From: Arcobacter sp. CECT 8985
GTDB taxonomy: Bacteria > Campylobacterota > Campylobacteria > Campylobacterales > Arcobacteraceae
Assembly: GCF_004116495.1 (NCBI RefSeq)
Contig: NZ_PDKC01000001.1
Location: 186,001 to 250,000, forward strand
Length of the DNA stretch: 64,000 nucleotides
Reading direction: 5' to 3'
Position 1 is the first letter of the stretch; every line of letters begins with the position of its first letter. Shown here piece after piece: positions 26,604 through 35,850 of this stretch. The notes below the pieces were generated by a model. The model ran no database searches and was not told where the DNA came from. It saw only the letters and a program-made list of their open reading frames with translations. Position numbers and translations under genes: made by a program.

Positions 26604-27833
26604 TTACTTTACTTTTAAAACAGCACTATTACATAAATCATCACTCTCATAAGCTGTGATATCACCTTCATTTAAGTTTGGATAAGGGAAAAGTCTAACA
26701 GTTAAAGGCTTGTTTAATCTAAAGGCCATAGTTCCAGTATCTCTCATAATTGAAGATATTTTTTCTATTGATGTATCACCTTCAATAGGAACAGTATCAA
26801 GTCCAATTCCACAAACTGCACTATTTGTAAGAAGCGTTCTTACATCAAAATCTTTATTTATTGTTCCTTTTGATAAACCTAAATCTTCAATTACTGCTAA
26901 CATAAGTCCTGAAAATCCCACTAATGGAACATTTTTTACACTTTTAAATACTTTTGTTAATAATGAAGATGCTTCTACACTTCCTGCTGCACCAAAAAAC
27001 TCAACACCAAGCTCGTTATAAACACTTACCATTGAAGAGCAGTTTTTAGAAGGTGCTACTGAGCTATCAATTCCTACAAATTTAAAATCTTTATTTGAAT
27101 AGTTATTTATTACTTCATTTATATTATCTACATGGTACTGCAATGCATTTGATAAAACATCATAATAATCTTTAAATAATTTTTGATGATTTACATTTTT
27201 ATTTTTTGAATTAAAATCTTTTAAAACTTCAACAAGTAAATCAGGTGTTTCAAGTCCTACAACATAAGAGTTTTCTAAATTACTATCATGAAAAGAAGCT
27301 GGAAAATAAGGAATAAAAGGTTTACAATTAAAATTTACTGTAAAGTTAAAATTACCCTCACCTCTTGGTGTTATCTCACTTATTTTTTTAACTGTATTAG
27401 CACATTGTAAAATTGTCTCATTATCCAAAATATCAAAATCATCTTTTTTAATATTTACACATGCATTTGATAAATCACCAAACTGGCTAATAAGTTTAGG
27501 CAACATTTCTATTTCTTCTTTTGTTTTTGCTTCACCAATTGCAAATCTCATTCTCAAACTTTTAGTTGAATATTTAGTTAAATAAGAAGAAATTAATTCA
27601 AATTCTTTTTTTGTATTTTCAAAATTTGTAGTATCAAGGTACTCTCCAAAAGCATTTGTAACAATTCTAATAGATTGTACTTCATAATCTATTTTATTAA
27701 ATTTTTTACTTAAATCTATACAAAAGTTACATGCTTTTTTAATCTCTTCTTCCCATAAAGTTTTATCTTTACTTAAAGATAAAAAAGTTGTAATTGTTCT
27801 TACTTTACAAAGTTTTTTATTTTTATAAATCAT
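26604..27833 (-). CDS. DUF711 (UPF0210) family protein
   Basis: 409 aa, matching DUF711 through segments VRTITTFLSLSKDKTLW, NACVNIKKDD, FVGIDSSVAPS and AVCGIGLDTVPIEGDTSIEKIS. Members adopt a fold related to glycyl-radical enzymes but lack a proven activity. This one is slightly shorter than the UPF0210 type (about 450 aa). No radical-activase gene adjoins it. AAAGGATACATATG precedes the start. Cytosolic. Confidence 0.8.
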   Translation of the reverse strand: MIYKNKKLCKVRTITTFLSLSKDKTLWEEEIKKACNFCIDLSKKFNKIDYEVQSIRIVTNAFGEYLDTTNFENTKKEFELISSYLTKYSTKSLRMRFAIGEAKTKEEIEMLPKLISQFGDLSNACVNIKKDDFDILDNETILQCANTVKKISEITPRGEGNFNFTVNFNCKPFIPYFPASFHDSNLENSYVVGLETPDLLVEVLKDFNSKNKNVNHQKLFKDYYDVLSNALQYHVDNINEVINNYSNKDFKFVGIDSSVAPSKNCSSMVSVYNELGVEFFGAAGSVEASSLLTKVFKSVKNVPLVGFSGLMLAVIEDLGLSKGTINKDFDVRTLLTNSAVCGIGLDTVPIEGDTSIEKISSIMRDTGTMAFRLNKPLTVRLFPYPNLNEGDITAYESDDLCNSAVLKVK

Positions 27834-27898
27834 ATGTATCCTTTAATACGCAAATATTATCAAAGTTCTTTTTTTTTTACAATCCAAATATTGCTTAA

Positions 27899-28795
27899 TC
27901 ATCTATTTTTTCTTTTTCTTACTTTAATATTATTTAAAATTGATATTGATATTAAAGTTAAAATAGTTCCTATTACAATTGAAAAATTTATACTCTCTTT
28001 TAAAAAAACTGCACTTAGTATAATTGCAGACATTGGAACAAAAAATATAAATGAACTTACTTCTCTTGCTCCAAGTTTTTCAATACCTAAAAAATAAATT
28101 GTATTTGCAAAGGTTGAAGCAAAAATTGTAAGAGTAAAAATATTAATCCAAAATTTCAAGTCAAATTCATTAAAAGGCAAGTTTGTAATATCTACAAAAA
28201 ATATCAAATTCAAAATAGAAGTTACTACATATAAATAAAAAGTAAAAACTACTGGCGATATCTTTGTTGATTTTGAACTCAATATTGTAACAATTGGCCA
28301 AAAAATGGAAGCAAGAATAAAATATAAATTATGTAAAGTAAATATGGAAGATGCATCAAAAGTGTAAATACGAAGCATAATCATAACTCCAAATGCACCA
28401 ATAATTAATGCGATTGTATCTTTTCTTTCAATTTTTCTTTTTCCTAAAAGTGCTAAAATTAAAAATGTATTTATTGGAACAAGTGTAGTAACAAAAGCTC
28501 CTGCTAAACTTGCTGTTCCATATTTAGTACCTAAGAAGAAATATTTCATATAAAGTATTAATGCAATAGATGTAATAACAACTAAACAAAAAGTCTTGAA
28601 ATCAATTTTAAAACTCTTTTTTAAGATGATAATTATAGGAATCATTGTAAGTGCAGTAATAAAAAATCTCAAAAACATTGTTTGAAACTCATTTATATAT
28701 TCGCTTAAAACTTTTACATTTACCCAAGAAGCACCCCAAGCAAACATAGATAAAAATAATAATATATAAAATATATTTTTATTTGTTTTTAACAT
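27899..28795 (-). CDS. EamA/DMT-family exporter
   Basis: 298 aa with ten membrane helices in two EamA repeats (N-terminal FAWGASWVNVKVLSEY; C-terminal LGAREVSSFIFFVPMSAIILSAVFL). It is a drug/metabolite exporter with unknown substrate. The AraC gene directly upstream on the same strand, 39 bp away, is probably its activator. Confidence 0.88.
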   Translation of the reverse strand: MLKTNKNIFYILLFLSMFAWGASWVNVKVLSEYINEFQTMFLRFFITALTMIPIIIILKKSFKIDFKTFCLVVITSIALILYMKYFFLGTKYGTASLAGAFVTTLVPINTFLILALLGKRKIERKDTIALIIGAFGVMIMLRIYTFDASSIFTLHNLYFILASIFWPIVTILSSKSTKISPVVFTFYLYVVTSILNLIFFVDITNLPFNEFDLKFWINIFTLTIFASTFANTIYFLGIEKLGAREVSSFIFFVPMSAIILSAVFLKESINFSIVIGTILTLISISILNNIKVRKRKNR

Positions 28796-28834
28796 AATAA
28801 CCCTTTTTTTATCGGAAGTTTATCCATTAAAAAG

Positions 28835-29635
28835 TTATTTGTATAGAATATAATTGCTACTATTTCTTAATTTACTAGGAACGTATCCATATACTTTTTT
28901 AAAGTTTCTTATAAAATGAGATTGATCACTAAAACCAACATTTAAAGCAGTTTCATTTAAACTTATACCTTTTGCAATAAACTCTTTTGCTTTTTCTAAC
29001 CTTTGAGAAAGAATAAATTGATGAGGAGTCAAACCAATACTATTTTTAAAAACTCTTAAAAAATGATATTTACTTAAATTTACATTTAAAGACAGTTCAT
29101 CTAAAGTGATATTTGTATCTATATTATCTATTATAAAATCTATACTATTTCTAATAATTTTAATATCATTAAAGATTGGCTCACATTTTTTTGTTTTAGT
29201 TGTATATTTTTTTACTAAATAAGATAATGCATCTATTAAATTAGTTTCAATCTCCATTCTATTAATATTTGAATATATACTAATAAAGAATTTTGATAAT
29301 AAATAATACAAATAATCATCTTGTATAATATGTGAAGAGAACTCTGGCAATTTTTTTTCAAAAAACATTTGTTCATAAATTTCACTCATTAATTCTATTG
29401 TTGGATAAAAATTTGTATATTTCCAAGAGTCTGAGCTTCCACTATGCACTTCCCCTGGATTTATTATTCTTGTTGAGTTTTTATAAGAAAGAGAAATATT
29501 ATTTTGATTTATAGATTTAAACATACCATCATGAGTCACACCCACTGTAAAAGTATTATGAAAATGTTTAGAAAAATCATTATCCGTTTTTGTTATGTTT
29601 TCAAATCGTATATTATTTAGTGTCTGTAGTTTCAT
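28835..29635 (-). CDS. AraC-family transcriptional regulator
   Basis: 266 aa. The N-terminal cupin (KHFHNTFTVGVTHDGMF, NPGEVHSG) is followed by a two-helix-turn-helix C terminus (ITLDELSLNVNLSKYHFLRVFK and LNETALNVGFSDQSHFIRNFKKVYG). It likely responds to a small molecule and controls the adjacent EamA exporter, a frequent pairing. The cupin His-Glu pattern supports ligand binding. Confidence 0.88.
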   Translation of the reverse strand: MKLQTLNNIRFENITKTDNDFSKHFHNTFTVGVTHDGMFKSINQNNISLSYKNSTRIINPGEVHSGSSDSWKYTNFYPTIELMSEIYEQMFFEKKLPEFSSHIIQDDYLYYLLSKFFISIYSNINRMEIETNLIDALSYLVKKYTTKTKKCEPIFNDIKIIRNSIDFIIDNIDTNITLDELSLNVNLSKYHFLRVFKNSIGLTPHQFILSQRLEKAKEFIAKGISLNETALNVGFSDQSHFIRNFKKVYGYVPSKLRNSSNYILYK

Positions 29636-29785
29636 TTATTAATTATAACTAAAATTAAAAAATAAAAATAGAATAAAATTGCTAATGTGATATATATATT
29701 TTTCTTATATTATTTAAACCTTAATTAATTATTTTATATTATAATTATAAGCTAAGCTGTATATTAGGTCTATGGATTAGACATG

Positions 29786-29833
29786 CATGTAAAAGCAACT
29801 CATTTATAAAAAAATAAAGCTTTTTTATACATG
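29786..29833 (+). promoter_or_regulatory. Leader hairpin upstream of the double-cubane operon
   Basis: CATGTA (29786-29791) pairs with TACATG at the far end (29828-29833), with an AAA/TTT extension and a GCTTTTTT run in the 3' arm. It is about 40 nt upstream of the ATG. It could be a transcript leader structure or an attenuator. No known riboswitch class was recognised. Confidence 0.3.
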
Positions 29834-29870
29834 TAATTCTAATTTTACGCAGCAACAAAAAGGTAATAAA

Positions 29871-31199
29871 ATGGGTGTACATGAACATAAAGATCTACTT
29901 GAAAAAATAGGCGTAGACGTACCAAGACACGCAAAAATGATGGAAATGGGATTTGAATCATATAAAAATCAATTTATGAGTCAAAAAAATAGACCTGAAG
30001 CTATGAAATATTTTGATTGGTTTATGAGTGAAATGCAAGGTCAAAGAATTGCAGAAATAAATAAATTAAGAGAGAATAAAAAACCAGCAATTGGTGCTTT
30101 TTGTATCTTTGTTCCAGAAGAATTGATTGTAGGAGCTGGAGGAGCATGTTTTGGACTATGTGGAGGAAGTCCAGCAACAATTGCAGATGCTGAGACTGAA
30201 CTACCTAGAAATATCTGTCCTTTAATAAAATCAGCTCATGGATTTAAACTTCAAAAAACATGTGCTTATACTCAATCATCTGATTTTATTTATGGTGAAA
30301 CTACATGTGAAGCTAAGAAAAAAACATGGGAAATATTAGGGAAACACCATCCTGTAAAAGTTATGAATATTCCTCATATGAAAAGAGAAAAAGATTTAAA
30401 ACTTTGGAAAGAAGAGTTATTTGAATTTAAAGAACATTTAGAAGAGATTACTGAAGAAAAGCTTTCATTAGAAAAAATGAAAGAGGGAGTAAAAATTGTA
30501 AATGAAAAAAGAAAAGCATTACAAAGATTAGATAGATTAAGAAGTATGAATCCAGATATTATACCAATTAGTGGTAAAGATGGATTATTTATCACTCAAA
30601 TGGGATTTTTAGATGATCCAGTAAGATATACTCAAAAAGTAAATGAATTATGTGATGAATTAGAAAAAAGAGTTCAAGAAAAAGTAAGTGTATTTGAAAA
30701 ATATACACCAAGACTTATGGTTTTAGGAACTCCTTTTGCGCCACCAAACTGGAAACTTCACACAGCAGTTGAGACAAGTGGAGGAGCAATTGTAAATGAA
30801 GAGTCTTGTATAGGACACAGATATTATAAAGATAATGTAGATTTAGATGATGTTCAAGATGAAGATACATTAATGCAAAAATTACTAGATAAATATAGTG
30901 CAGTTGATTGTGCATGTTTTACACCAAATGCTCCAAGAATTGATAAAGTTCTTCAAATGTACAAAGATAGAAAATTAGATGGTGTTATATATTATACTTT
31001 ATCTTTTTGTCATACATATAATGTTGAAGCACACTTAGTAACTCAAGCTTTAGAAAATGAAGGAATTCCTTGTTTAGTTATTGAATCTGATTATTCACCT
31101 GAAGATGCAGGTCAAATTAAAACAAGAGTTGAGGCATTTTTAGAAAGTATTAGTTTTAAAAATAAAGCAAAGAATTTTCAAAAACTTCAAGAAAAATAG
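29871..31199 (+). CDS. Double-cubane-type 2-hydroxyacyl-CoA dehydratase-like protein (YjiM/HgdB family)
   Basis: 442 aa of the HgdB/BcrC-type dehydratase D-component family. Many conserved Cys occur in the expected sequence order: AFCIFVPEE, ACFGLCGG, NICPLIKS, KTCAYTQSS, EESCIGHRY, CACFTPN and FCHTYNV. As a stand-alone single-subunit protein with an activase gene next door, it best fits the double-cubane cluster proteins (E. coli YjiM type), which carry an [8Fe-9S] cluster and perform low-potential reductions. Physiological substrate unknown. GGTAATAAA precedes the ATG. Confidence 0.85.
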   Translation: MGVHEHKDLLEKIGVDVPRHAKMMEMGFESYKNQFMSQKNRPEAMKYFDWFMSEMQGQRIAEINKLRENKKPAIGAFCIFVPEELIVGAGGACFGLCGGSPATIADAETELPRNICPLIKSAHGFKLQKTCAYTQSSDFIYGETTCEAKKKTWEILGKHHPVKVMNIPHMKREKDLKLWKEELFEFKEHLEEITEEKLSLEKMKEGVKIVNEKRKALQRLDRLRSMNPDIIPISGKDGLFITQMGFLDDPVRYTQKVNELCDELEKRVQEKVSVFEKYTPRLMVLGTPFAPPNWKLHTAVETSGGAIVNEESCIGHRYYKDNVDLDDVQDEDTLMQKLLDKYSAVDCACFTPNAPRIDKVLQMYKDRKLDGVIYYTLSFCHTYNVEAHLVTQALENEGIPCLVIESDYSPEDAGQIKTRVEAFLESISFKNKAKNFQKLQEK

Positions 31200-31952
31200 A
31201 TGTTTTGGGGAATTGATGTAGGGTCCACATATACAAAAATATGTGGACTTGATGAAAATAAAAATATTATCGATATAAAAGTTATTCCAACAATTGTAAA
31301 TCAAGATGAAATTGTAAAAGAGTATCTACAAGACAAAAAAATAAAAATGCTTGTCTCAACTGGATATGGAAGACATATGATAGAAGAAGTTTACTCTTGT
31401 CCAGTAATAAGTGAAATAAAAGCCCATGCAAAAGGTGCCTATAGCTTTTTAAAAAATGCAGATATGGTTATTGATTTGGGTGGACAAGATAGTAAAGTTA
31501 TAAAACTTGATTTGTCTGGTGGTTTTACTGATTTTAAGATGAATGATAAATGTGCTGCTGGAACTGGTAGATTTTTAGAAATTGCATCAAATAGAATGGG
31601 ATTAGAATTTGATGATTTTTCGCAAATAGGATTTAAAGCAACAAAAGAACTATCAATATCAAGTATGTGTGCAGTATTTGCTGAATCTGAAGTCATTTCC
31701 TTAATTGCAAAGAAAGAGAGTGCTGCAAATATATGTTATGCTGTACATGATTCAATTGCATCAAGACTTGCATCAATGGCAAGAAAATTTGCATCTAAAA
31801 GTGATAAAATAATATTTACAGGTGGTGGAGCATTAAACCCCTTTTTAGTACATCTTTTATCATTAAAACTAGAAAAAGAAGTAATTCCAGCAAAACATCC
31901 ACAATTAATAGGTGCCATTGGTGCAGCCTATAGTGGATACGAAATAATTTAA
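31200..31952 (+). CDS. ATP-dependent activase of the dehydratase-like protein (YjiL/HgdC family)
   Basis: 250 aa. ASKHA-fold phosphate motifs are present: WGIDVGSTYTKI at the N terminus, VIDLGGQDSKVI and IIFTGGGALNPF. The [4Fe-4S] dimer ligands are KCAAGTGRFLE and SSMCAVFAESEV. It injects low-potential electrons into the partner protein at the cost of ATP. It starts directly after the partner's stop codon, so the two are strictly cotranscribed. Confidence 0.93.
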   Translation: MFWGIDVGSTYTKICGLDENKNIIDIKVIPTIVNQDEIVKEYLQDKKIKMLVSTGYGRHMIEEVYSCPVISEIKAHAKGAYSFLKNADMVIDLGGQDSKVIKLDLSGGFTDFKMNDKCAAGTGRFLEIASNRMGLEFDDFSQIGFKATKELSISSMCAVFAESEVISLIAKKESAANICYAVHDSIASRLASMARKFASKSDKIIFTGGGALNPFLVHLLSLKLEKEVIPAKHPQLIGAIGAAYSGYEII

Positions 31953-31953
31953 G

Positions 31954-31984
31954 AATATAAAAATTTTAATAAAATTTTTATATT
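31954..31984 (+). terminator. Hairpin after the double-cubane operon
   Basis: 14-bp all-AT arms at 31954-31967 and 31971-31984 around AAT, directly after the activase stop codon. Lack of GC makes termination less certain. Confidence 0.45.
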
Positions 31985-32023
31985 TTGGTGTTTATTTTGA
32001 TTACTCCTTCAATTTTATTAGAT

Positions 32024-32029
32024 TATAAT
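32024..32029 (+). promoter_or_regulatory. -10 box of the potassium operon
   Basis: TATAAT 24 bp before the ATG of the small peptide gene, followed by AGAAGGAA as ribosome binding site. The promoter drives at least the peptide and probably the whole 32054-35839 operon. Confidence 0.5.
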
Positions 32030-32053
32030 CTTGTAAAAGATAGAAGGAATAAC

Positions 32054-32134
32054 ATGTCAATATCTAATTATATAATGTTAGCTATTTTATTTATATTGAC
32101 ATTTATTATGTTAATAAAATTAATAAAAGCATAA
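32054..32134 (+). CDS. 26-residue single-helix membrane peptide, KdpF-like
   Basis: An ATG with GAAGGAAT at ideal spacing opens 26 codons. The peptide is one hydrophobic helix (LAILFILTFIML) with a Lys-containing end (KLIKA), close in size and character to KdpF, the 29-residue stabiliser of the Kdp potassium pump. It ends 6 bp before the KdpD-like gene. A membrane micro-protein is likely; identity as KdpF rests on size, hydropathy and context only. Confidence 0.55.
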   Translation: MSISNYIMLAILFILTFIMLIKLIKA

Positions 32135-32140
32135 AGTAAT

Positions 32141-33166
32141 ATGAAAAATTTTTTAAGTAAATATACAAAATTTAACTATTTTGTTCAAGCAATTGTAATA
32201 TTGCTGATTATAACTGTAGTTAGTCATCTATTTAGAGAACACTTAGATATAATAAATATCGCACTAATGCATATTATTCCTGTTATATATGTAGCTATTC
32301 GTGGAAAAATTAAAGCAACTTTTTTTATAACACTTATAAGTGTTATTTGTATTAATTTTTTATATATTCCACCACTATATAGTTTTAATGTACATGAAGA
32401 ACTATATTTAATAACTTTTATAATTTTTGGTATTGTAGGAGGAATTATTACTTATCAAGCTAAAAAACTTGATAGTCAAAAAAAACAAAATCAATTAAGA
32501 GAGAGTCTTTTAAATATAATTTCACATGATCTAAGAACTCCTCTTGCTACAATTCACGGAACTACAAATTTAATTTTGTCAAATGATGATATAGACCAAG
32601 TAAAACAAAGAGATTTATTAGAAGACATCAATTATGCTTCATTGAGAATGAAAAGATTAATAACAAATTTACTTGATAGCACAAGATTATCAGGACAAAT
32701 TAAATTAAAATACGAATGGTGTGATTTTGAAGATATTGTTGGTGTTTCAATTGAAAATTTTTCACAGAAGCAAAATGAGGATTACTTAAATATTGAACTT
32801 GATGAGTTAGGATTATATTGGGGTGACAATACACTTTTAACACAACTTATAACAAACCTATTAGATAATGCATTCAAATACTCTAAATCAGGTTCAAAAA
32901 TTGATTTACAAATTGAAAACTTTAATGAATATATAAAAATTACTGTATTTAATAAAAGTGAATTTATAAATAAAAAGAAATTAAAAAATATATTTGATAA
33001 ATTTTATAGATTAGAAGATACAAATGATATTTCAGGTAGTGGCATAGGTTTAGCAATATGCAAAAATATTGTAAAATTACATGGTGGAGATATAAAAGCA
33101 TCTCATAAAAATAATGGTATATTAATTGAAGTTGATTTACCAGTTAAGAAAAAAGCGAAGTTATAA
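32141..33166 (+). CDS. kdpD: Short KdpD-like sensor histidine kinase
   Basis: 341 aa. Four N-terminal membrane helices of the DUF4118 type (residues 13-105) lead to HisKA with ISHDLRTPLATIHG (His129) and an ATPase domain (N-box LITNLLDNAFKYS, G-box SGSGIGLAI). It matches the C-terminal half of KdpD and lacks the N-terminal KdpD and USP domains that full KdpD (about 890 aa) carries. It should sense K+ limitation or turgor. It overlaps the response-regulator start. Confidence 0.85.
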   Translation: MKNFLSKYTKFNYFVQAIVILLIITVVSHLFREHLDIINIALMHIIPVIYVAIRGKIKATFFITLISVICINFLYIPPLYSFNVHEELYLITFIIFGIVGGIITYQAKKLDSQKKQNQLRESLLNIISHDLRTPLATIHGTTNLILSNDDIDQVKQRDLLEDINYASLRMKRLITNLLDSTRLSGQIKLKYEWCDFEDIVGVSIENFSQKQNEDYLNIELDELGLYWGDNTLLTQLITNLLDNAFKYSKSGSKIDLQIENFNEYIKITVFNKSEFINKKKLKNIFDKFYRLEDTNDISGSGIGLAICKNIVKLHGGDIKASHKNNGILIEVDLPVKKKAKL

Positions 33167-33858
33167 TGAAAGAATTAATACATATAATAGAAGATGACAC
33201 ATCAGTAAGAAAGCTTTTAGAAGTAACTTTTAAAGAGTATGATTTCAATTATATTACTAGTGAAAGTAAAAAAAATGCGATGATTATGTTTTTAAGTCAT
33301 AATCCAAATCTTCTAATTGTAGACTTAGGTTTACCTGATGGCGATGGTAAAGACTTTATAAAACAAATAAGAGAGATTTCAAAAGTTCCAATTATTGTAT
33401 TAACTGCAAGAGATGATGAAAAAGAGATAATTTCTACTCTAGATGCAGGAGCAGATGATTATATTACTAAGCCTTTTTCTGTAAAAGAACTTCTTGCAAG
33501 AATAAGAGCGAATATAAGAAGAAATATTTCTGCTGATGACAACAATGAAATTCATGTTTGCAATGATTTAAAGTTAAATATTTCAACTAGAGATGTTATT
33601 TTTAAAGAAGAAAATTTAAAATTAACTCCAATTGAATATGACTTACTAAAATATTTCATTTTAAATGCAAATAAAACATTAACTCATAAACAAATTTTAA
33701 ATGAAGTTTGGGGTACAGGGTATCAAAATGAAATGCAATACCTAAGAACTTATGTGAATACATTAAGAAAAAAAATTGAAGAAGAGAGTACAAGACCTAA
33801 ATACATAAAAACAATCTCTGGTGTTGGTTATCGGTTTTATTGTAACAAAGAGGATTAA
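33166..33858 (+). CDS. kdpE: KdpE-like OmpR-family response regulator
   Basis: 230 aa. The receiver domain has acidic pair EDD (10-11), phospho-acceptor Asp53 in IVDLGLPDGDG, and switch residues Thr and Lys (VLTARDDE, ITKPFSV). The C-terminal winged helix is OmpR-type (LTPIEYDLLKYF, MQYLRTYVNTLRKKIE). It shares the A of ATG with the stop of the kinase gene and its stop overlaps the next start, so translation is coupled throughout. Confidence 0.92.
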   Translation: MKELIHIIEDDTSVRKLLEVTFKEYDFNYITSESKKNAMIMFLSHNPNLLIVDLGLPDGDGKDFIKQIREISKVPIIVLTARDDEKEIISTLDAGADDYITKPFSVKELLARIRANIRRNISADDNNEIHVCNDLKLNISTRDVIFKEENLKLTPIEYDLLKYFILNANKTLTHKQILNEVWGTGYQNEMQYLRTYVNTLRKKIEEESTRPKYIKTISGVGYRFYCNKED

Positions 33859-35183
33859 TGGGGTATAAATATGTTAGGAATATCTTTTATGGATATTTAA
33901 TTATTATTACATTTGGAGCTATAATTTTAAGTCTTCCAATATGTCATAAAGCAGAATTATCATTTATAGATGCCCTTTTTACATCAGCTAGTGCAACTTG
34001 TGTAACAGGACTTATTGTAACAAGTACTGCTGATAATTTTACATTATTTGGTGAAATAATTATACTACTTTTAATTCAATGTGGTGGTATTGGGTATATG
34101 ACATTGGTGATTATTTTCTATATTTTTATTAGAAATAAGCTTACAATAAACGAAAAAAGAGCAATGAAGGAATCTCTTGATTTACCAGATTTACACGTAA
34201 GTTCATTTGTAAAAAAAATTATTTTAATTGTTTTGGTTATCGAATTAATTGGAGCAATCTTATTATCAATTGGTTTTTATGAAAAATATCCTTTGTTAGA
34301 CTCAATTTGGTATGGCATTTTTCATAGTGTAAGTGCTTTTAATAATGCAGGTTTTTCTTTATTTCCTGATAGTATGATGAGTTTTCAAAATAATGCTTTA
34401 GTATTAACAATTATATCACTTCTTGTTATTTGTGGTGGTCTTGGTTATTTTGTTTTGATTGAAATATATGAAAATAGAAAAGTATCAAAAAGATTTTCTA
34501 TTCATACAAGAATTATGATATATGGAACTATAATTTTAATAATATTTGGAATGGTTCTATTTTTATCAACTGAGTGGAATAATAAAAATACTTTTGGGAA
34601 TATGTCCATTTATCAAAAAATATTAAACTCATTTTTTCTCTCAATTAACTTTAGAACAAGTGGTTTTAATAGTATTGATATTGGTGCATTGAAAGATTCA
34701 TCACTATTTTTCTCTTGTCTTTTTATGATGATAGGAGGAGGACAAGGAAGTACAGCTGGAGGAATGAAAATAACAACTGTAGCAGTACTAATTATCACAG
34801 TAATATATATATTAAAAGAGAGTAATCAACAACCAAATATTTTTAAAAGAACAATAGATCAAAAATTGATAAACAAAGCACTTGCTATTATTATGTGTTC
34901 TTCATTCTTTGTACTTATGGCAGCTCTTATTTTAATTGAAACTCAAAAACTACCTTTATTGAAAACTCTATTTGAAGTTGTATCAGCTTTTGGAACAGTT
35001 GGAGTTTCTACAGGTAATGGAGGAATATTAAGTTTTTCACAACAATTTGATACATTTGGAAAATTTATAATAATAATTTTAATGTTAGCAGGAAGATTAG
35101 GTGTATTTGCCTTTGGTATAGCATTAATAGGAAAAGCAAAAGCAAAACATTTTAAATACCCTACAGGAAGGATAATTATATGA
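33858..35183 (+). CDS. ktrB: Trk/Ktr-type potassium channel subunit
   Basis: 441 aa membrane protein with four channel-like M1-P-M2 repeats; selectivity-filter glycines are visible in SASATCVTGLIV, SVSAFNNAGFSL, FRTSGFNS and SAFGTVGVSTGNG. The MIGGGQGSTAGGMKITT loop is a Ktr/Trk gating-loop signature. Length and the lack of an extended N terminus favour KtrB over TrkH. It takes up K+ with the RCK protein encoded next. Confidence 0.92.
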   Translation: MGYKYVRNIFYGYLIIITFGAIILSLPICHKAELSFIDALFTSASATCVTGLIVTSTADNFTLFGEIIILLLIQCGGIGYMTLVIIFYIFIRNKLTINEKRAMKESLDLPDLHVSSFVKKIILIVLVIELIGAILLSIGFYEKYPLLDSIWYGIFHSVSAFNNAGFSLFPDSMMSFQNNALVLTIISLLVICGGLGYFVLIEIYENRKVSKRFSIHTRIMIYGTIILIIFGMVLFLSTEWNNKNTFGNMSIYQKILNSFFLSINFRTSGFNSIDIGALKDSSLFFSCLFMMIGGGQGSTAGGMKITTVAVLIITVIYILKESNQQPNIFKRTIDQKLINKALAIIMCSSFFVLMAALILIETQKLPLLKTLFEVVSAFGTVGVSTGNGGILSFSQQFDTFGKFIIIILMLAGRLGVFAFGIALIGKAKAKHFKYPTGRIII

Positions 35184-35839
35184 AAACAGTTGCTATTATT
35201 GGACTTGGTAAATTTGGATTTTATGTAGCAAAATCTTTATCAAGATTAAATCATACAGTTATTGCAGTTGATAATGATGAAAATAAGATTCAAGAAATAA
35301 GTGAATATGTTGACAATGCATTTGTTATTGATAGTACAAGTAAGCAAGCTTTAGAAGAAGTTGGAATATATAATTTAAGTACTGTAATCGTAAGTATAGG
35401 TGAAAATATAGAATCAAGTATTCTAACAGTTATGGCACTGAAAGATTTGAACAATAAAAATATTATTGCTAAAGCAATAACTTCAATTCATGGAGAGATT
35501 TTATCAAAAATTGGTGCTTTTAAAGTCATATACCCAGAAAAACTAGCAGGAAGACTACTTGTAAAAAAGCTTGTTCAAAATATCACAGTTGATGAAATTG
35601 ATTTAAGTAATTCAGTTAAAATGGTAAAATTTTTAGCAAATAAAAAAGTGATTTCTCATACAATAGGAGAAATTCAAGAATATTATAATGAAATAAGAAT
35701 TGTTTCTTATAAAACTGAAGGAGAATGGGTAATTGTTCCAGATTTAAATCATACTGTAAAAGAAAATGATATTCTTGTATTTTTAGGAAAAGCAGAATTT
35801 ATGCAAGATTTATACAAGAAAATCTGTAGTGAAAGCTAA
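35180..35839 (+). CDS. ktrA: KtrA/TrkA-type RCK regulatory subunit
   Basis: 219 aa. The Rossmann RCK_N domain starts VAIIGLGKFGFYVAKSL and binds nucleotides; an RCK_C domain (residues 140-215, WVIVPDLNHTVKENDILVFLG) follows. It gates the KtrB channel in the membrane from the cytosol. Its ATG overlaps the ktrB stop by 4 nt. Confidence 0.93.
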   Translation: MKTVAIIGLGKFGFYVAKSLSRLNHTVIAVDNDENKIQEISEYVDNAFVIDSTSKQALEEVGIYNLSTVIVSIGENIESSILTVMALKDLNNKNIIAKAITSIHGEILSKIGAFKVIYPEKLAGRLLVKKLVQNITVDEIDLSNSVKMVKFLANKKVISHTIGEIQEYYNEIRIVSYKTEGEWVIVPDLNHTVKENDILVFLGKAEFMQDLYKKICSES

Positions 35840-35850
35840 AAAAGATGTAA

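Noticed and set aside
29700-29870. Known riboswitch upstream of the double-cubane operon
   Set aside because: The leader hairpin does not match any riboswitch consensus I can recall; kept only as a low-confidence structure.
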